Assembly: GCA_965230065.1 (NCBI GenBank)
Contig: OZ245942.1
Location: forward strand, 1,364,001 to 1,428,000
DNA length: 64,000 bases
Source: G965230065 sp965230065
Lineage (GTDB): Bacteria > Bacteroidota > Bacteroidia > Cytophagales > Cyclobacteriaceae
Direction: 5' to 3'
Below are positions 43,181 through 51,785 of the stretch, piece by piece. The translations under genes and the position numbers were made by a program. The notes beneath the pieces are model-generated. The model made no database searches. It saw only the letters and a program-made list of their open reading frames with translations, and was not told where the DNA came from. Numbering within the stretch: the stretch's first letter is position 1; every line of letters starts with the position of its first letter.

Positions 43181-44515
43181 ATGGTAAAGAAAATTAAAAC
43201 TTTCGAGGAATTTAAATTAAATAAGCAATTGCTGAGTGCGGTTGCCGATTTAGGCTATGAATCGCCCACGCCCATTCAGCAAAAGGCGATTCCGCGCATA
43301 CAGGCCGGGCACGATGTGATGGGCATTGCGCAAACGGGCACAGGAAAAACGGCCGCTTTTGTGCTTCCCATTCTGATGAAAGTGAAATATGCGCAGGGCA
43401 TGCAGCCACGGGCGCTTATTTTGGCACCTACCCGCGAGCTGGTGATGCAAATAGATGCAAATGTGAAGCAACTCAGTACCTACACCGACTTACGGCATGT
43501 GTGCGTGTACGGAGGCCTTGGGCCAAAAACACAAATAGAAGCAATAGAACAAGGTGTTGACATTATCGTGGCAACGCCCGGCCGCCTGCTGGACCTTTAT
43601 TCCCGGGAAGTATTGGTGCTAAAAGATATTAAAACCCTGGTGCTGGACGAAGCTGATAAGATGATGGACATGGGGTTTATGCCACAAATCCGTAAGGTGC
43701 TGGAGGTGATTCCGGTAAAACGGCAAAACCTGCTTTTTTCGGCCACCATGCCGCCCAAAGTGGTGAAGCTGTCAGAAGAGTTTCTGGAGTTTCCGGAAGT
43801 GATAGAAGTTACGCCCCAGGCCACGGCGGTGTCAACGGTAACCCAGCGGCTATACCAGGTGCCCAACCTGAAAACAAAAATCAACCTGCTGATGCTTTTG
43901 TTGCAAGACCCTGCCTTTGGCAAGGTCATCGTTTTCGTAAAAACAAAAGCCACGGCCAACAACATCTTCAAATACCTGGAACGGAAACTGACAGATGAAA
44001 TCAGGGTAATCCATGCCAACAAAGGGCAAAACAGCCGGATTAATGCCATAGAAGCCTTTAAAAAAGATGAAGTGCGGGTGCTGGTAACCACTGACGTTAC
44101 CGCCCGGGGCATAGATGTGAGCGAGGTAAGCCACGTCATCAACTTTGATGTACCCCTGATTTACGAAGATTATGTACACCGCATCGGGCGCACGGGGCGG
44201 GCTTTTCATACAGGCGAGGCCCTTACCTTCGCCAATGAAGCGGAAATGTACCACATCCGTAAAATAGAAGAGGTAATACGCGAAAAAATCCCGGAAGTGC
44301 CTTTGCCTGCCGGACTGGATATTGCAAAAACGCCTTTTGAAGAGCAGCAGGCCATTGCCCGGGAAATAGATCGGCAAAAACACAGGGAAAACCCCGATTA
44401 CCAGGGAGCATTTCAGGAAAGGAAGAAGAAAAAACTATCGGTCGGCAAAGCAGCTCATCAACAAAGCAAGAAAGGAAAAAGCAATACCCGCAATAAAACC
44501 AATAAAAAAAGATAA
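43181..44515 (+). CDS. DEAD-box ATP-dependent RNA helicase
   Basis: A 444-residue RNA helicase of the RhlE type: Q-motif SPTPIQQKAIP, motif I AQTGTGKT, PTRELVMQ, motif II VLDEADKM, motif III FSATMP, then VTTDVTARGIDV and HRIGRTGRA in the second RecA domain. A lysine-rich C-terminal tail of about 50 residues (KKKKLSVGKAAHQQSKKGKS) would bind RNA. ATG at 43181 is chosen over a frame open to 43082. Roles in ribosome assembly or cold-stress RNA remodelling are usual for the family. Confidence 0.93.
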   Translation: MVKKIKTFEEFKLNKQLLSAVADLGYESPTPIQQKAIPRIQAGHDVMGIAQTGTGKTAAFVLPILMKVKYAQGMQPRALILAPTRELVMQIDANVKQLSTYTDLRHVCVYGGLGPKTQIEAIEQGVDIIVATPGRLLDLYSREVLVLKDIKTLVLDEADKMMDMGFMPQIRKVLEVIPVKRQNLLFSATMPPKVVKLSEEFLEFPEVIEVTPQATAVSTVTQRLYQVPNLKTKINLLMLLLQDPAFGKVIVFVKTKATANNIFKYLERKLTDEIRVIHANKGQNSRINAIEAFKKDEVRVLVTTDVTARGIDVSEVSHVINFDVPLIYEDYVHRIGRTGRAFHTGEALTFANEAEMYHIRKIEEVIREKIPEVPLPAGLDIAKTPFEEQQAIAREIDRQKHRENPDYQGAFQERKKKKLSVGKAAHQQSKKGKSNTRNKTNKKR

Positions 44516-44863
44516 AAACCCGATTTAAATTTTTTAGGTAATTCATTAACTGTACTTTGTCACTTTAATAAAACAAAGGGCATTTTCCCCGGATGAGCGT
44601 ATTCTGACGCGGTTCCCCGCCAGGACCGATGCCGCGAATTTCGGCCACCGTGGCACGGGGTCTCTCGCTTCTATGCAGGAGATGCCGCGCCACGGTGGCC
44701 GGAGTTCACCGGGCGCCGGGCGCTATCGCTCATCCGGCAAGACGCGCTCGTTTTTTTAATTTTATTCTAATCTGACAAAGTACAATTAAACCCTTCTTTT
44801 CTAGTGCGCTGGCATAATTCTTTCACTAAGCTCTAAAAGTAAACGCATTTAAAAATACCTGCT
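44516..44863. other. Intergenic region dominated by a 149-base palindromic element
   Basis: No gene was seen. The central part is the GGATGAGC-bounded element (44589-44737). The last 100 bases before the DUF1963 start are A+T-rich and presumably hold its promoter. Confidence 0.5.
44589..44737. repeat. GGATGAGC-bounded palindromic element, copy 1
   Basis: CCGGATGAGCG (44589-44599) is the exact complement of CGCTCATCCGG (44727-44737); within it GGCCACCGTGGC (44643-44654) matches GCCACGGTGGCC (44689-44700). G+C content is far above that of the surrounding DNA. A related unit with the same GGATGAGC boundaries and shared GCGAATTTCGG and GCTTCTATGCA-like pieces is at 49454-49574. Confidence 0.65.
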
Positions 44864-45649
44864 ATGAAAAACCCCTCACCCACACTACCAGAAGATTTAC
44901 TGCCTTACGAATCCCAAATCAAAGGATCGGTAAAGTCCTTTATCCGCATTACAGCTCAGTCAAATGCCGAAACTGGCTTATTACAAAGTAAATTCGGCGG
45001 CCAACCGTACTGGCCCAAAGCACAGGACTATCCCAAAGATGAGAATGGAAACCCACTGCACTTACTGGCACAAATCAACTGGGCTGAAGTTTCGTCCATC
45101 GCAGATTTCCCGGAAAAAGGCTTGCTCCAGTTTTACGTGGCTGATGATGATATGTACGGGCTTAATCTGGACAATCTCGCTGACCAATCTAACTTCCGGG
45201 TAGTGTACTTTGCCGAATATAACGAAAGCACTGCCCTTACCGATTTCTCTTTTCTGGATACCCCAAAAGACTTTCCCCTTACCCAGGCTTTTGCTTTGGG
45301 CTTTGAGGAAAAGAAAGCACCGGTAGCCCCCGAAGACATTGCCTTTGAGCAGGTATTTGAAAGTTCGCCCTATGAATTCTTTGGGCAGTTTGATGAAGCA
45401 GTGAAAAAAGCATACATGGCACTGGCAGCACCACAAGGGCATAAAATAGGCGGCTATGCCCACTTTACCCAGGAAGACCCCCGTTTTTGGGAAGCAGTTT
45501 ATGAAGAGTACCAATTGCTCTTACAAATTGACTCCGAAGGAGAAAATATCAATTGGGGCGACCGGGGCATTGCCAACTTTTTCATCAAACCGGATGACCT
45601 ACAGGCCCTAGATTTCACAAAAGTGCTGTATCATTGGGATAGTCCTTGA
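44864..45649 (+). CDS. DUF1963 domain protein (YwqG-like)
   Basis: A 261-residue soluble protein. QSKFGGQPYWPKAQDYPKD and LHLLAQINWAEV near the N-terminus, then KGLLQFYVADDDMYG, are hallmarks of the DUF1963/YwqG family. Further conserved parts are GGYAHFTQEDPR and LLLQIDSEGENINWGDRGIANFFI near the C-terminus. The biochemical function is unknown; homologues occur in many bacteria as single genes. No operon partner is clear, though the small antitoxin-like gene follows 107 bases later. Confidence 0.8.
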   Translation: MKNPSPTLPEDLLPYESQIKGSVKSFIRITAQSNAETGLLQSKFGGQPYWPKAQDYPKDENGNPLHLLAQINWAEVSSIADFPEKGLLQFYVADDDMYGLNLDNLADQSNFRVVYFAEYNESTALTDFSFLDTPKDFPLTQAFALGFEEKKAPVAPEDIAFEQVFESSPYEFFGQFDEAVKKAYMALAAPQGHKIGGYAHFTQEDPRFWEAVYEEYQLLLQIDSEGENINWGDRGIANFFIKPDDLQALDFTKVLYHWDSP

Positions 45650-45756
45650 TGATTACGAAGCACTAAATCCTAACGCAGCCTAGGCATAAAATCTCTTACA
45701 TGAAAAGAAATCAATATGGTGAAAAATCTTTATCTTTAGAAAAAGAGCGAATCGTT

Positions 45757-45936
45757 ATGGAAGGAATCAGATATTTAGTGGACGAAGCGCAAAAGCCGTT
45801 AGCTGTACAGATAGATCTGGAGAAGTATGGAGAGCTTTGGGAAGACTTCTATGATGTGCTGGTAGCGTACGCTCGTAAAGAAGAGGAAAGCATACCATTA
45901 GAAGAACTTATAGAAAATATTAAGCTAATTTTCTAA
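45757..45936 (+). CDS. Small antitoxin-like protein, no toxin partner
   Basis: A 59-residue protein, MEGIRYLVDEAQKPLAVQID then LEKYGELWEDFYDVLVAYAR and EESIPLEELIENI, with the layout of short Phd/RelB-type antitoxins (beta hairpin, then helices, ending in a PLEEL toxin-binding tail). No toxin gene precedes or follows. The 3' end overlaps the end of the ROCO gene by 17 bases on the opposite strand. ATG at 45757 is preferred to one at 45700, because TATCTTTA (45731-45738), close to the Bacteroidota -7 element, lies between them. Confidence 0.55.
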   Translation: MEGIRYLVDEAQKPLAVQIDLEKYGELWEDFYDVLVAYARKEEESIPLEELIENIKLIF

Positions 45937-48900
45937 TATAATCAGCCAGCTTTGTCCAAACATCTTCCTGGAACTCCCAACGATTCACAGGCCTGAGTCG
46001 CTGATTTTCATCCATGGGAAAAAACTGGTAACTGCCCATACTTCCTTTTTTACCTTCTATTTCTTCTTTGACGTCTTCTGGTAATACTTTCCATGCTTTC
46101 CAATCACAATTTTTCAAGAGAACAGGAATGATCTTGGTACTTCCTTCTTCTACTTTTTTTAATGATTTTCTCATCTCTACTTCATGTACATAATTAGAAG
46201 CTATAAAGCTTTGGCTTACCAATAAGATGATAATATCTGCACCTTCCAACGTAGTTTTGATTTTTGCATCCCACTGTTCACCGGGGTTGATCTGGCTATC
46301 CTGCCAAATTTCTATGATCTTATCACGCTCCAGATTAATCAGATATGTCTGGAGTTCTTTTCTGTATTCTATATCATCATGAGAATAGGATATGAATACC
46401 TTTAATACCTTCTTTTGATCTTCCATCGGAATAGTATTTTGAGGTTTATGCACATCAAATAGCCAGGTATAACCTTCAATAGAACAACTTTCGCCTGCCA
46501 AGGTCTTCACTGATTGATTACCTAGCTTTTTTTGTTCCAATATATCAGTAATCTTCAGGTGGTTTTTCCCATTATCTAAGGATATATAAAGTTGATCATC
46601 CTGATTGGTTTTTTTCCTCAATTCTTGAAAGGCCGACCAAAGCACAGCATGATTATGGTCTTTTGCCTTGAAGGTCAGGTTTCTTTCTTCCGGTTGGCTT
46701 TCGATTAGTACATGTTGGTTTTCCAGTAAAAACAACCCTCCGTACTTCCAGTATACCTTGCCTATGGCTTTATCCCCAAATGCAACTATGAGCCGTTGGA
46801 TAAGGCTGGGAGGCATAAACTCTGGAAAATGTACTATCAGGGAGGCTTCTTCAGGAAGAACCGCTTGATAGGAGATCAATGTCGGTTTATCAGTACAAGT
46901 TTCCGGCAAATACTGTGGAGCGATAAACACCGCCTCTTCTTCATGCTCAAAGATCAGCTCAAACTTCTTCATCAGGGCGATAAAAAGGTCGGCATATTCA
47001 TCTCCAAGCTGATCTACTACCTTTTGTTGGTCAAATTTACCTCCCTGTGTTAAAACATCATCATCCAAAATACCATAGATATGTGCTACTACCCATTCAG
47101 GGTTGATAAACACATGCTCGCCAAGAAGCGAATCATTGGGATAATAAAAGATAAAGCCCATAGCATGTAAACTCTGCCCATACGATAGCATGCTATCTTC
47201 TTTAATATCGGCATCTAACGCTTGCAAAGCCTGAAGAAACTCAGCTTTCATCCAGATATTTTCTCCTTTGCGTTGTTGTAGTGTAGTTTTGATGCCTTCC
47301 CATTCCGTTTGGCGGGCGAGGGTATTGATATGGTCTTTGGAAAGCAGCAGCAGATGTTGCAGAAAGCTTTCGTAGGATCGATACGGTATACCGTTGGGCT
47401 GTGTATCAAAAGCGTCTTGAATACTTAAATGAAATACTTCGCTGATACCATATTGCTGTCTAAAGTCTCCTCCCAAATGCTCCTTCTCCTTATTACCTGC
47501 TACATCCAGTTTGTTTTGCACCATAATCACCGGGGCTTCCGCTGCATCATGAGCATAGGAGCGGATGGTTTGCAGCCAGTAGGTATAGGGAAATAAGGCC
47601 ACAGGTATTTCGCTTTCTTCAATGGTATTGTCGGGTTTTTTCAGGCGAATGTTAAGCTTCTTTGTTTCCTGCACATTGGTGTTTTGCTCCCAGAGCAACA
47701 CATAGATGGCCTGTTGGCTAAAAAACAACCGATGGGTGGCATGGTAATATTCCTGCCCTCCAAAATCCCAGAAATAAAACTGAAAGGTCTCGTCCTCTGA
47801 TTGTTCAATTACCCCTTCCCATAGAGAAACAGGTGGTTCCCAAACAACAGGCACAATGCCGTGGGTGGAATGGTTGGTTGCGGGCGGAAATACTTGATGG
47901 CGGATAAATTCCAGCAAAGAGGTTTTACCTGCCGTGGTATTTCCCACCAAAATAACAGGCACTTCCCTGGTACGGGTAGTACCCTTTTCAATAGAGACAA
48001 AATATGCCTTTAAATTCTCAAGACAGTTGTCAAATTCTGAATTCCCAAATTGCTCAGGAGGTATATTGAGGTTATTATCTTGTATACCATGCATATACAA
48101 ACCCTTCAAATAGCGCAGCTTCACTAATCCTTCTAAGTGTGTTAAGTCTGTAATAGGATTTTTGTTAAGATATAAACGTTGTAAGCTAATAAGTTTTTCT
48201 AAGAAGCGAATGTCTTCGATTTGATTGTCGTAAAGGTCTAAACTCTGTAAATTGGTGAGGTTTGCTAAAAAGCGAATGTCTTCGATTTGATTGCTACTAA
48301 GTCTTAAGAATTGTAAGTTAGTGAGCTTTCCTAAGAAGCGAACGTCTTTGATTTGATTGCCACTAAGGTCTAGGAACTGTAAGTTGGTGAGCTTTCCTAA
48401 GAAGCGAATGTCTTTGATTTGATTGCCACTAAGTATTAAGATCTTTAATTTGTAGAGTTTTTCTAAAAATCTGATATCTTTAATTTGATTGTTGCTAAGA
48501 TATAAGTTTGTTAAAGAAGTGAGGTTTGCTAAAAAACTAATGTTTGAGATTTTGCTTTCGTTTATCTCCAATTTTTTTAAAGAAGTGAGGTTTTTTAGGG
48601 ATTTATAGTCTTTGGAAAAAGTGAAACTAATAACTAAGCTCTGTAAGTTAGAGAGGTTTGCTAGAGGATTAATATCTGGGATTTCATTACCAGTAAGATC
48701 AATAGATTGTAGGTTAGTAAGGTTTTTTAAATGAGAAATATCGGTGATTGAATTTTTAATCAAGTATAAGGATTTTAATCTTATAAGCTTTTTCAAAGCG
48801 TTAATATCTGAGATTTGGTTATTGATAAGGTATAAGGAATAGAGTGCTGTAAGATTTGCCAGAAAGCTTATATCTTTAATTTGATTGTTACTGAGATTCA

Positions 48901-49243
48901 AGTACTGCAATTTGGTCAGGCGTGCTAAAATGGAAAGGTTATCAACTTCCCAATTATCGTCCGAATTATAATCTCCTCCCAAATAGAGCTTTTTTAGTTG
49001 TCTGAAATTTATAAAGCTGTTGGATAATTTTCCTTGTAAACGATTATCAGGCCCTTTATTAGAGCTTTCAATTCCTTGGTGTTGGTCTCCATCCCACCAG
49101 TTGTTGCTCACCACCAACTCCTCCAGCCACTCCAATTCAAAAAGCTCCTCGGGCAGTTCGGTCAGGCCACATTTTCCCAAATCCAGCTTGCCGGTTTTTT
49201 CTTTTTTTTCTTTGGTTATCAGTTGCAGGGCCAGGTCTGTCAT
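45920..49243 (-). CDS. LRR-Roc-COR-TIR protein (ROCO GTPase with C-terminal TIR domain)
   Basis: A 1107-residue cytosolic signalling protein. Residues about 10-400 are 22-residue leucine-rich repeats (LxxLxLSxNQIKDIRFLxxL). A Roc GTPase follows with P-loop GNTTAGKTS near 432-440, DFGGQEYYHATH near 500 and QNKLD near 580. A COR region spans about 620-900. The C-terminal TIR domain (about 948-1075) begins VFISYSHDD and ends its alpha-C helix with SNYVHEVE, placing a glutamate (E1021) where NAD-cleaving TIR domains carry their catalytic residue. Architecture suggests ligand or phage sensing coupled to NAD loss or TIR signalling. Monocistronic and A+T-rich. Confidence 0.9.
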   Translation of the reverse strand: MTDLALQLITKEKKEKTGKLDLGKCGLTELPEELFELEWLEELVVSNNWWDGDQHQGIESSNKGPDNRLQGKLSNSFINFRQLKKLYLGGDYNSDDNWEVDNLSILARLTKLQYLNLSNNQIKDISFLANLTALYSLYLINNQISDINALKKLIRLKSLYLIKNSITDISHLKNLTNLQSIDLTGNEIPDINPLANLSNLQSLVISFTFSKDYKSLKNLTSLKKLEINESKISNISFLANLTSLTNLYLSNNQIKDIRFLEKLYKLKILILSGNQIKDIRFLGKLTNLQFLDLSGNQIKDVRFLGKLTNLQFLRLSSNQIEDIRFLANLTNLQSLDLYDNQIEDIRFLEKLISLQRLYLNKNPITDLTHLEGLVKLRYLKGLYMHGIQDNNLNIPPEQFGNSEFDNCLENLKAYFVSIEKGTTRTREVPVILVGNTTAGKTSLLEFIRHQVFPPATNHSTHGIVPVVWEPPVSLWEGVIEQSEDETFQFYFWDFGGQEYYHATHRLFFSQQAIYVLLWEQNTNVQETKKLNIRLKKPDNTIEESEIPVALFPYTYWLQTIRSYAHDAAEAPVIMVQNKLDVAGNKEKEHLGGDFRQQYGISEVFHLSIQDAFDTQPNGIPYRSYESFLQHLLLLSKDHINTLARQTEWEGIKTTLQQRKGENIWMKAEFLQALQALDADIKEDSMLSYGQSLHAMGFIFYYPNDSLLGEHVFINPEWVVAHIYGILDDDVLTQGGKFDQQKVVDQLGDEYADLFIALMKKFELIFEHEEEAVFIAPQYLPETCTDKPTLISYQAVLPEEASLIVHFPEFMPPSLIQRLIVAFGDKAIGKVYWKYGGLFLLENQHVLIESQPEERNLTFKAKDHNHAVLWSAFQELRKKTNQDDQLYISLDNGKNHLKITDILEQKKLGNQSVKTLAGESCSIEGYTWLFDVHKPQNTIPMEDQKKVLKVFISYSHDDIEYRKELQTYLINLERDKIIEIWQDSQINPGEQWDAKIKTTLEGADIIILLVSQSFIASNYVHEVEMRKSLKKVEEGSTKIIPVLLKNCDWKAWKVLPEDVKEEIEGKKGSMGSYQFFPMDENQRLRPVNRWEFQEDVWTKLADYIRKLA
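48190..48480. repeat. 66-bp tandem DNA repeats inside the LRR region
   Basis: The word GCGAA(T/C)GTCTT recurs at 48206, 48272, 48338 and 48404, exactly 66 bases apart, with almost identical intervening bases (TTTGATTTGATTG, AACTGTAAGTT, GTGAGCTTTCCTAAGAA). Each unit encodes one 22-residue LRR. Repeats farther out share only the protein pattern, so these four copies arose recently by intragenic duplication. Confidence 0.85.
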
Positions 49244-50036
49244 GGTGCAGGGGTTGGGTAGTGGTTTTTATTTCAAAAACATAAATAAGGTATTATTACC
49301 TGTAATTTACAAAATCAATTTCATCAGTTCTATATACCTGCATCAGATCATCTTTTTCTGTTTATGCTGTTTGCCGTATTCCACAGTGGGCACAAGTCGC
49401 GCCACCGCCCAAAGCCCGGGCTGGAAGACTTGTGCCAGCAGCGGGTACGTGCCGGATGAGCAAGTCGGACAGCCGGGGCGGCCCCGCCGAAGCTTCGAAT
49501 TTCGGTGGCTGGCATTCCGGTGGCCTGTACCCCTTGCGTAGAAGCGGGAGGTGCCGGAATTCGCTGTGCTCATCCGAGACGTGCTTGTGTTGGGTATGAT
49601 GCGGGTGCCCCAAAGTGGCTTAGGAGGGCAGGCCACAGGTGTAGCGGGTACTGCTAAGCGGTGTAGGAGGGGGTGCGCAGGTTTAGCGCAGGCATCTATC
49701 CTGTAGGGCTGCCCACTATATGTAAGGTGCAGGCACTCCCCCGAATGGGAGGGTTGGGGGCATGTAAGGTGCGCCTATTCCCCCGCAGCTTTTTTGTTGC
49801 CTTCTCGCAGGAGAATAAGCCCCCATGTGTTCCTTTGGGCATTATCTTTCCAATTGCAGCCCAATATTACATAGGTTTATACTGGGTATTTTATACGGAG
49901 AAACACACCCAAAGCCTCCGTACTTTTATCCCCGACTTTATGGTGGGGTTGGGTACACTCCGGTTGTTGGGAAAAGTCATTGTTCATTTTCTCTGTGTCC
50001 TGCCCCTATTGTTCAATCATTTTAAAATTTAGTATT
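49244..50036. other. 793-base region without a supported gene, G+C-rich and palindromic
   Basis: Open frames here lack codon-use or motif support. The block has GGCACAAGTC (49389-49398) paired with GACTTGTGCC (49427-49436), the GGATGAGC element at 49454-49574, and directly repeated GTAAGGTGC (49719 and 49767) beside runs of CCCCC. The last 200 bases presumably hold the promoter of the gene at 50037. A structured RNA cannot be excluded. Confidence 0.45.
49454..49574. repeat. GGATGAGC-bounded palindromic element, copy 2
   Basis: GGATGAGCA (49454-49462) is complementary to TGCTCATCC (49566-49574). Inside are CGAATTTCGG and CCGGAATTCG in opposite orientation. Parts match the element at 44589-44737 when one copy is reversed (GCGAATTCCGGC, CGCTTCTACGCA). 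Confidence 0.55.
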
Positions 50037-50678
50037 ATGAGAAATTTATCCATTGATACGCTGTTTGCCACAGCACGTGCCAGCGTATTCAATACCCTGG
50101 AAGACCATGCCCTGCAAGAGAGGATGACGCTGTATGGTTTTCCCCCTTTACGCATGCAGGAAGGCAAAAACCTGCTGGAAAATGCCCAGCACCTGCACGC
50201 CCAAAAAGATGATCTGTATTTTGCATGGCGCACCCTCTCGGGGCAGGTAGGCAAAGACCGGGAAGCTGCCCTCCAAACGTTTGTAGACCATGTGCAGGTG
50301 GCCCGGGTAGCTTTTCGTAAAAATCCTGAGGTTTTGGAGCAACTGAAAATCAACAAGATCAATCGCAGTAAAAAGTGGGAGTGGACGGTACAGGCAGGGC
50401 GTTTTTATACCCTCATTACCGAACACACCGCTACCATGAAAAAGTTTGGGGTGACTGCGGCAGAGTTGCAACAGGCCCAGGCAGGCATAGAAGCCCTGCT
50501 GGCTTTGAAAGACCAGCGGATGCGGAAAAAAGGTGCCGCCGAAAATGCTACCCAGCAGCGCAATGCCGCTTTGGATGCATTGAATGCCTGGCTGGTAGAA
50601 TTTCGGGCTGCCGCTCGCCTGGCACTCAAAGACACCCCTCAGCTGCTGGAAGCTTTTGATATGAAAGTACCCTCCTGA
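50037..50678 (+). CDS. Alpha-helical protein of unknown function
   Basis: A 213-residue soluble, almost entirely helical protein rich in A, L, Q and E (LENAQHLHAQKDDLYFAWRT, AELQQAQAGIEALLALKDQR), suggesting a helical bundle or coiled coil. No signal peptide. The C-terminal half, EFRAAARLALKDTPQLLEAF, resembles a helical module I associate with several unnamed Bacteroidota proteins, but no function is known. ATG at 50037 is preferred; a longer frame from 49980 adds an unlikely hydrophobic leader. Confidence 0.6.
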   Translation: MRNLSIDTLFATARASVFNTLEDHALQERMTLYGFPPLRMQEGKNLLENAQHLHAQKDDLYFAWRTLSGQVGKDREAALQTFVDHVQVARVAFRKNPEVLEQLKINKINRSKKWEWTVQAGRFYTLITEHTATMKKFGVTAAELQQAQAGIEALLALKDQRMRKKGAAENATQQRNAALDALNAWLVEFRAAARLALKDTPQLLEAFDMKVPS

Positions 50679-50824
50679 GCGGGCAAACCCATGTGCAGGA
50701 GGCAGCAACCGGGCCTTCTGCGCATAAATCTACCGGAAGGGTAGGAAATATGATCAGTTTTGTATTAATTTCATGGCTTACACGAATACAAACAACTTAA
50801 TCTTAACACAGAAAATTCAGAACC

Positions 50825-51418
50825 ATGAGAACCACGTTACTTGTATGTATGTCACTACTGATCGTGATGGGCTTTGTACAGAAAGCCGACCCGAAAATGA
50901 AGAAAATTTTTAACGGCAAAAACCTGAAAGGATGGGCCGTACCCGAAAATAATGTATGGTGGACGGTTGAAGATGGCGTTTTAAAAGTAAAAAGCGACCC
51001 CGAACAAACCGGCTCCATTTTGTGGACAAAAAAAGAATACGAAGATTTTGTGGTGCAGGCCGATTTTAAAATGGGAGAAGGCACCGTAGACTCCGGCATT
51101 TTCATCCGGGCCGAAGATCAGCAGATTCAGATTGGCGAATCAGGCTCTTTAAAACGTGATATGACGGCTTCCCCTTACATTTCGGGCAAAGGATACCCCG
51201 TAGAAGCAGAAAGGGTAAAAGAATTGCTGGATATGGAGGGTTGGAATACGCTAAAAGTACAAGCCAAAGGAGGCGAGTACACTGCCTGGCTGAATGGCGA
51301 AAAAGTGATGACCTACACTTCGGATAATGCTACCGAAAAAGGCCCTATTGGCATTCAGCTCCACCCTAACAGAGACATGAGCATTGAATACCGCAACATT
51401 ATGGCGGCAGAGCTTTAA
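50825..51418 (+). CDS. DUF1080 (3-keto-disaccharide hydrolase-like) secreted protein, small form
   Basis: A 197-residue protein with an N-terminal signal sequence (MRTTLLVCMSLLIVMGFVQ) and a concanavalin-like DUF1080 domain: IFNGKNLKGWAVPENNVWWT, ADFKMGEGTVDSGIFIRAED and GPIGIQLHPNRDMSIEYRNI. The family binds or hydrolyses glycosides, and some members act on 3-keto-sugars. A second, longer member is at 53648. Hairpin repeats follow the stop. Confidence 0.85.
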   Translation: MRTTLLVCMSLLIVMGFVQKADPKMKKIFNGKNLKGWAVPENNVWWTVEDGVLKVKSDPEQTGSILWTKKEYEDFVVQADFKMGEGTVDSGIFIRAEDQQIQIGESGSLKRDMTASPYISGKGYPVEAERVKELLDMEGWNTLKVQAKGGEYTAWLNGEKVMTYTSDNATEKGPIGIQLHPNRDMSIEYRNIMAAEL

Positions 51419-51442
51419 GTGCGAACAAAAAAGTCTTGCCGA

Positions 51443-51526
51443 GTCGGAGTGCGGACTTCTCAGTCCGCATACCTTAAAAATGGACTTTGTTCGGTATTCA
51501 CGGACAAGGATGTCCGTGCTCCGATG
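51443..51526. repeat. Twin hairpin (stems TGCGGACT and CACGGACA)
   Basis: TGCGGACT-TCTC-AGTCCGCA (51450-51469) and CACGGACA-AGGA-TGTCCGTG (51499-51518), with outer GTCGGAG/CTCCGAT complementary in six of seven bases. Confidence 0.7.
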
Positions 51527-51580
51527 CGACAGTTTTTATTTGTCTGCACTTAAGTACGAACAAATAAATCATGACGGGTA

Positions 51581-51632
51581 GTACAGCGGGCATTTCTGCC
51601 CGCACACGCCGGACAGGAATGTCCGGCAGTAC
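51581..51632. repeat. Twin hairpin (stems GCGGGCA and GCCGGACA)
   Basis: GCGGGCA-TTTC-TGCCCGC (51586-51603) and GCCGGACA-GGAA-TGTCCGGC (51608-51627), flanked by GTAC at both ends. The loops TTTC and GGAA are largely complementary. Confidence 0.7.
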
Positions 51633-51785
51633 CACCCCCCAGGTCTGTGAGGACCGGGCCACGGCGGCACAGCCCACGGGGAGGAACTTCCTTAAATTGA
51701 CAGCATTGGGCAAGACGCCTGTACCACCACTCTGCAAGACTTTATTGTATGCACTTCACCCTTTCCTGACATACCTTTATTCTAA

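Larger units (their letters stand above)
51419..51785. other. Gap with four hairpins in two tandem units
   Basis: No gene was seen. Two imperfect direct copies of a leader (TTTAAGTGCGAACAAAAAAG and CTTAAGTACGAACAAATAAA) each precede a twin hairpin, annotated separately. After them comes 150 bases of mixed sequence before the hydrolase gene. Confidence 0.5.

Noticed and set aside
48190..48480. Regular 66-bp repeats that could be mistaken for a CRISPR-like or satellite array
   Set aside because: They stay in frame within one long coding sequence, encode 22-residue LRR units, and have no unique spacers.
49673..50032. 119-codon open frame in the palindromic gap
   Set aside because: It runs through C-runs and direct repeats, has no motif, and ends at the start of a better supported gene. 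It looks accidental.
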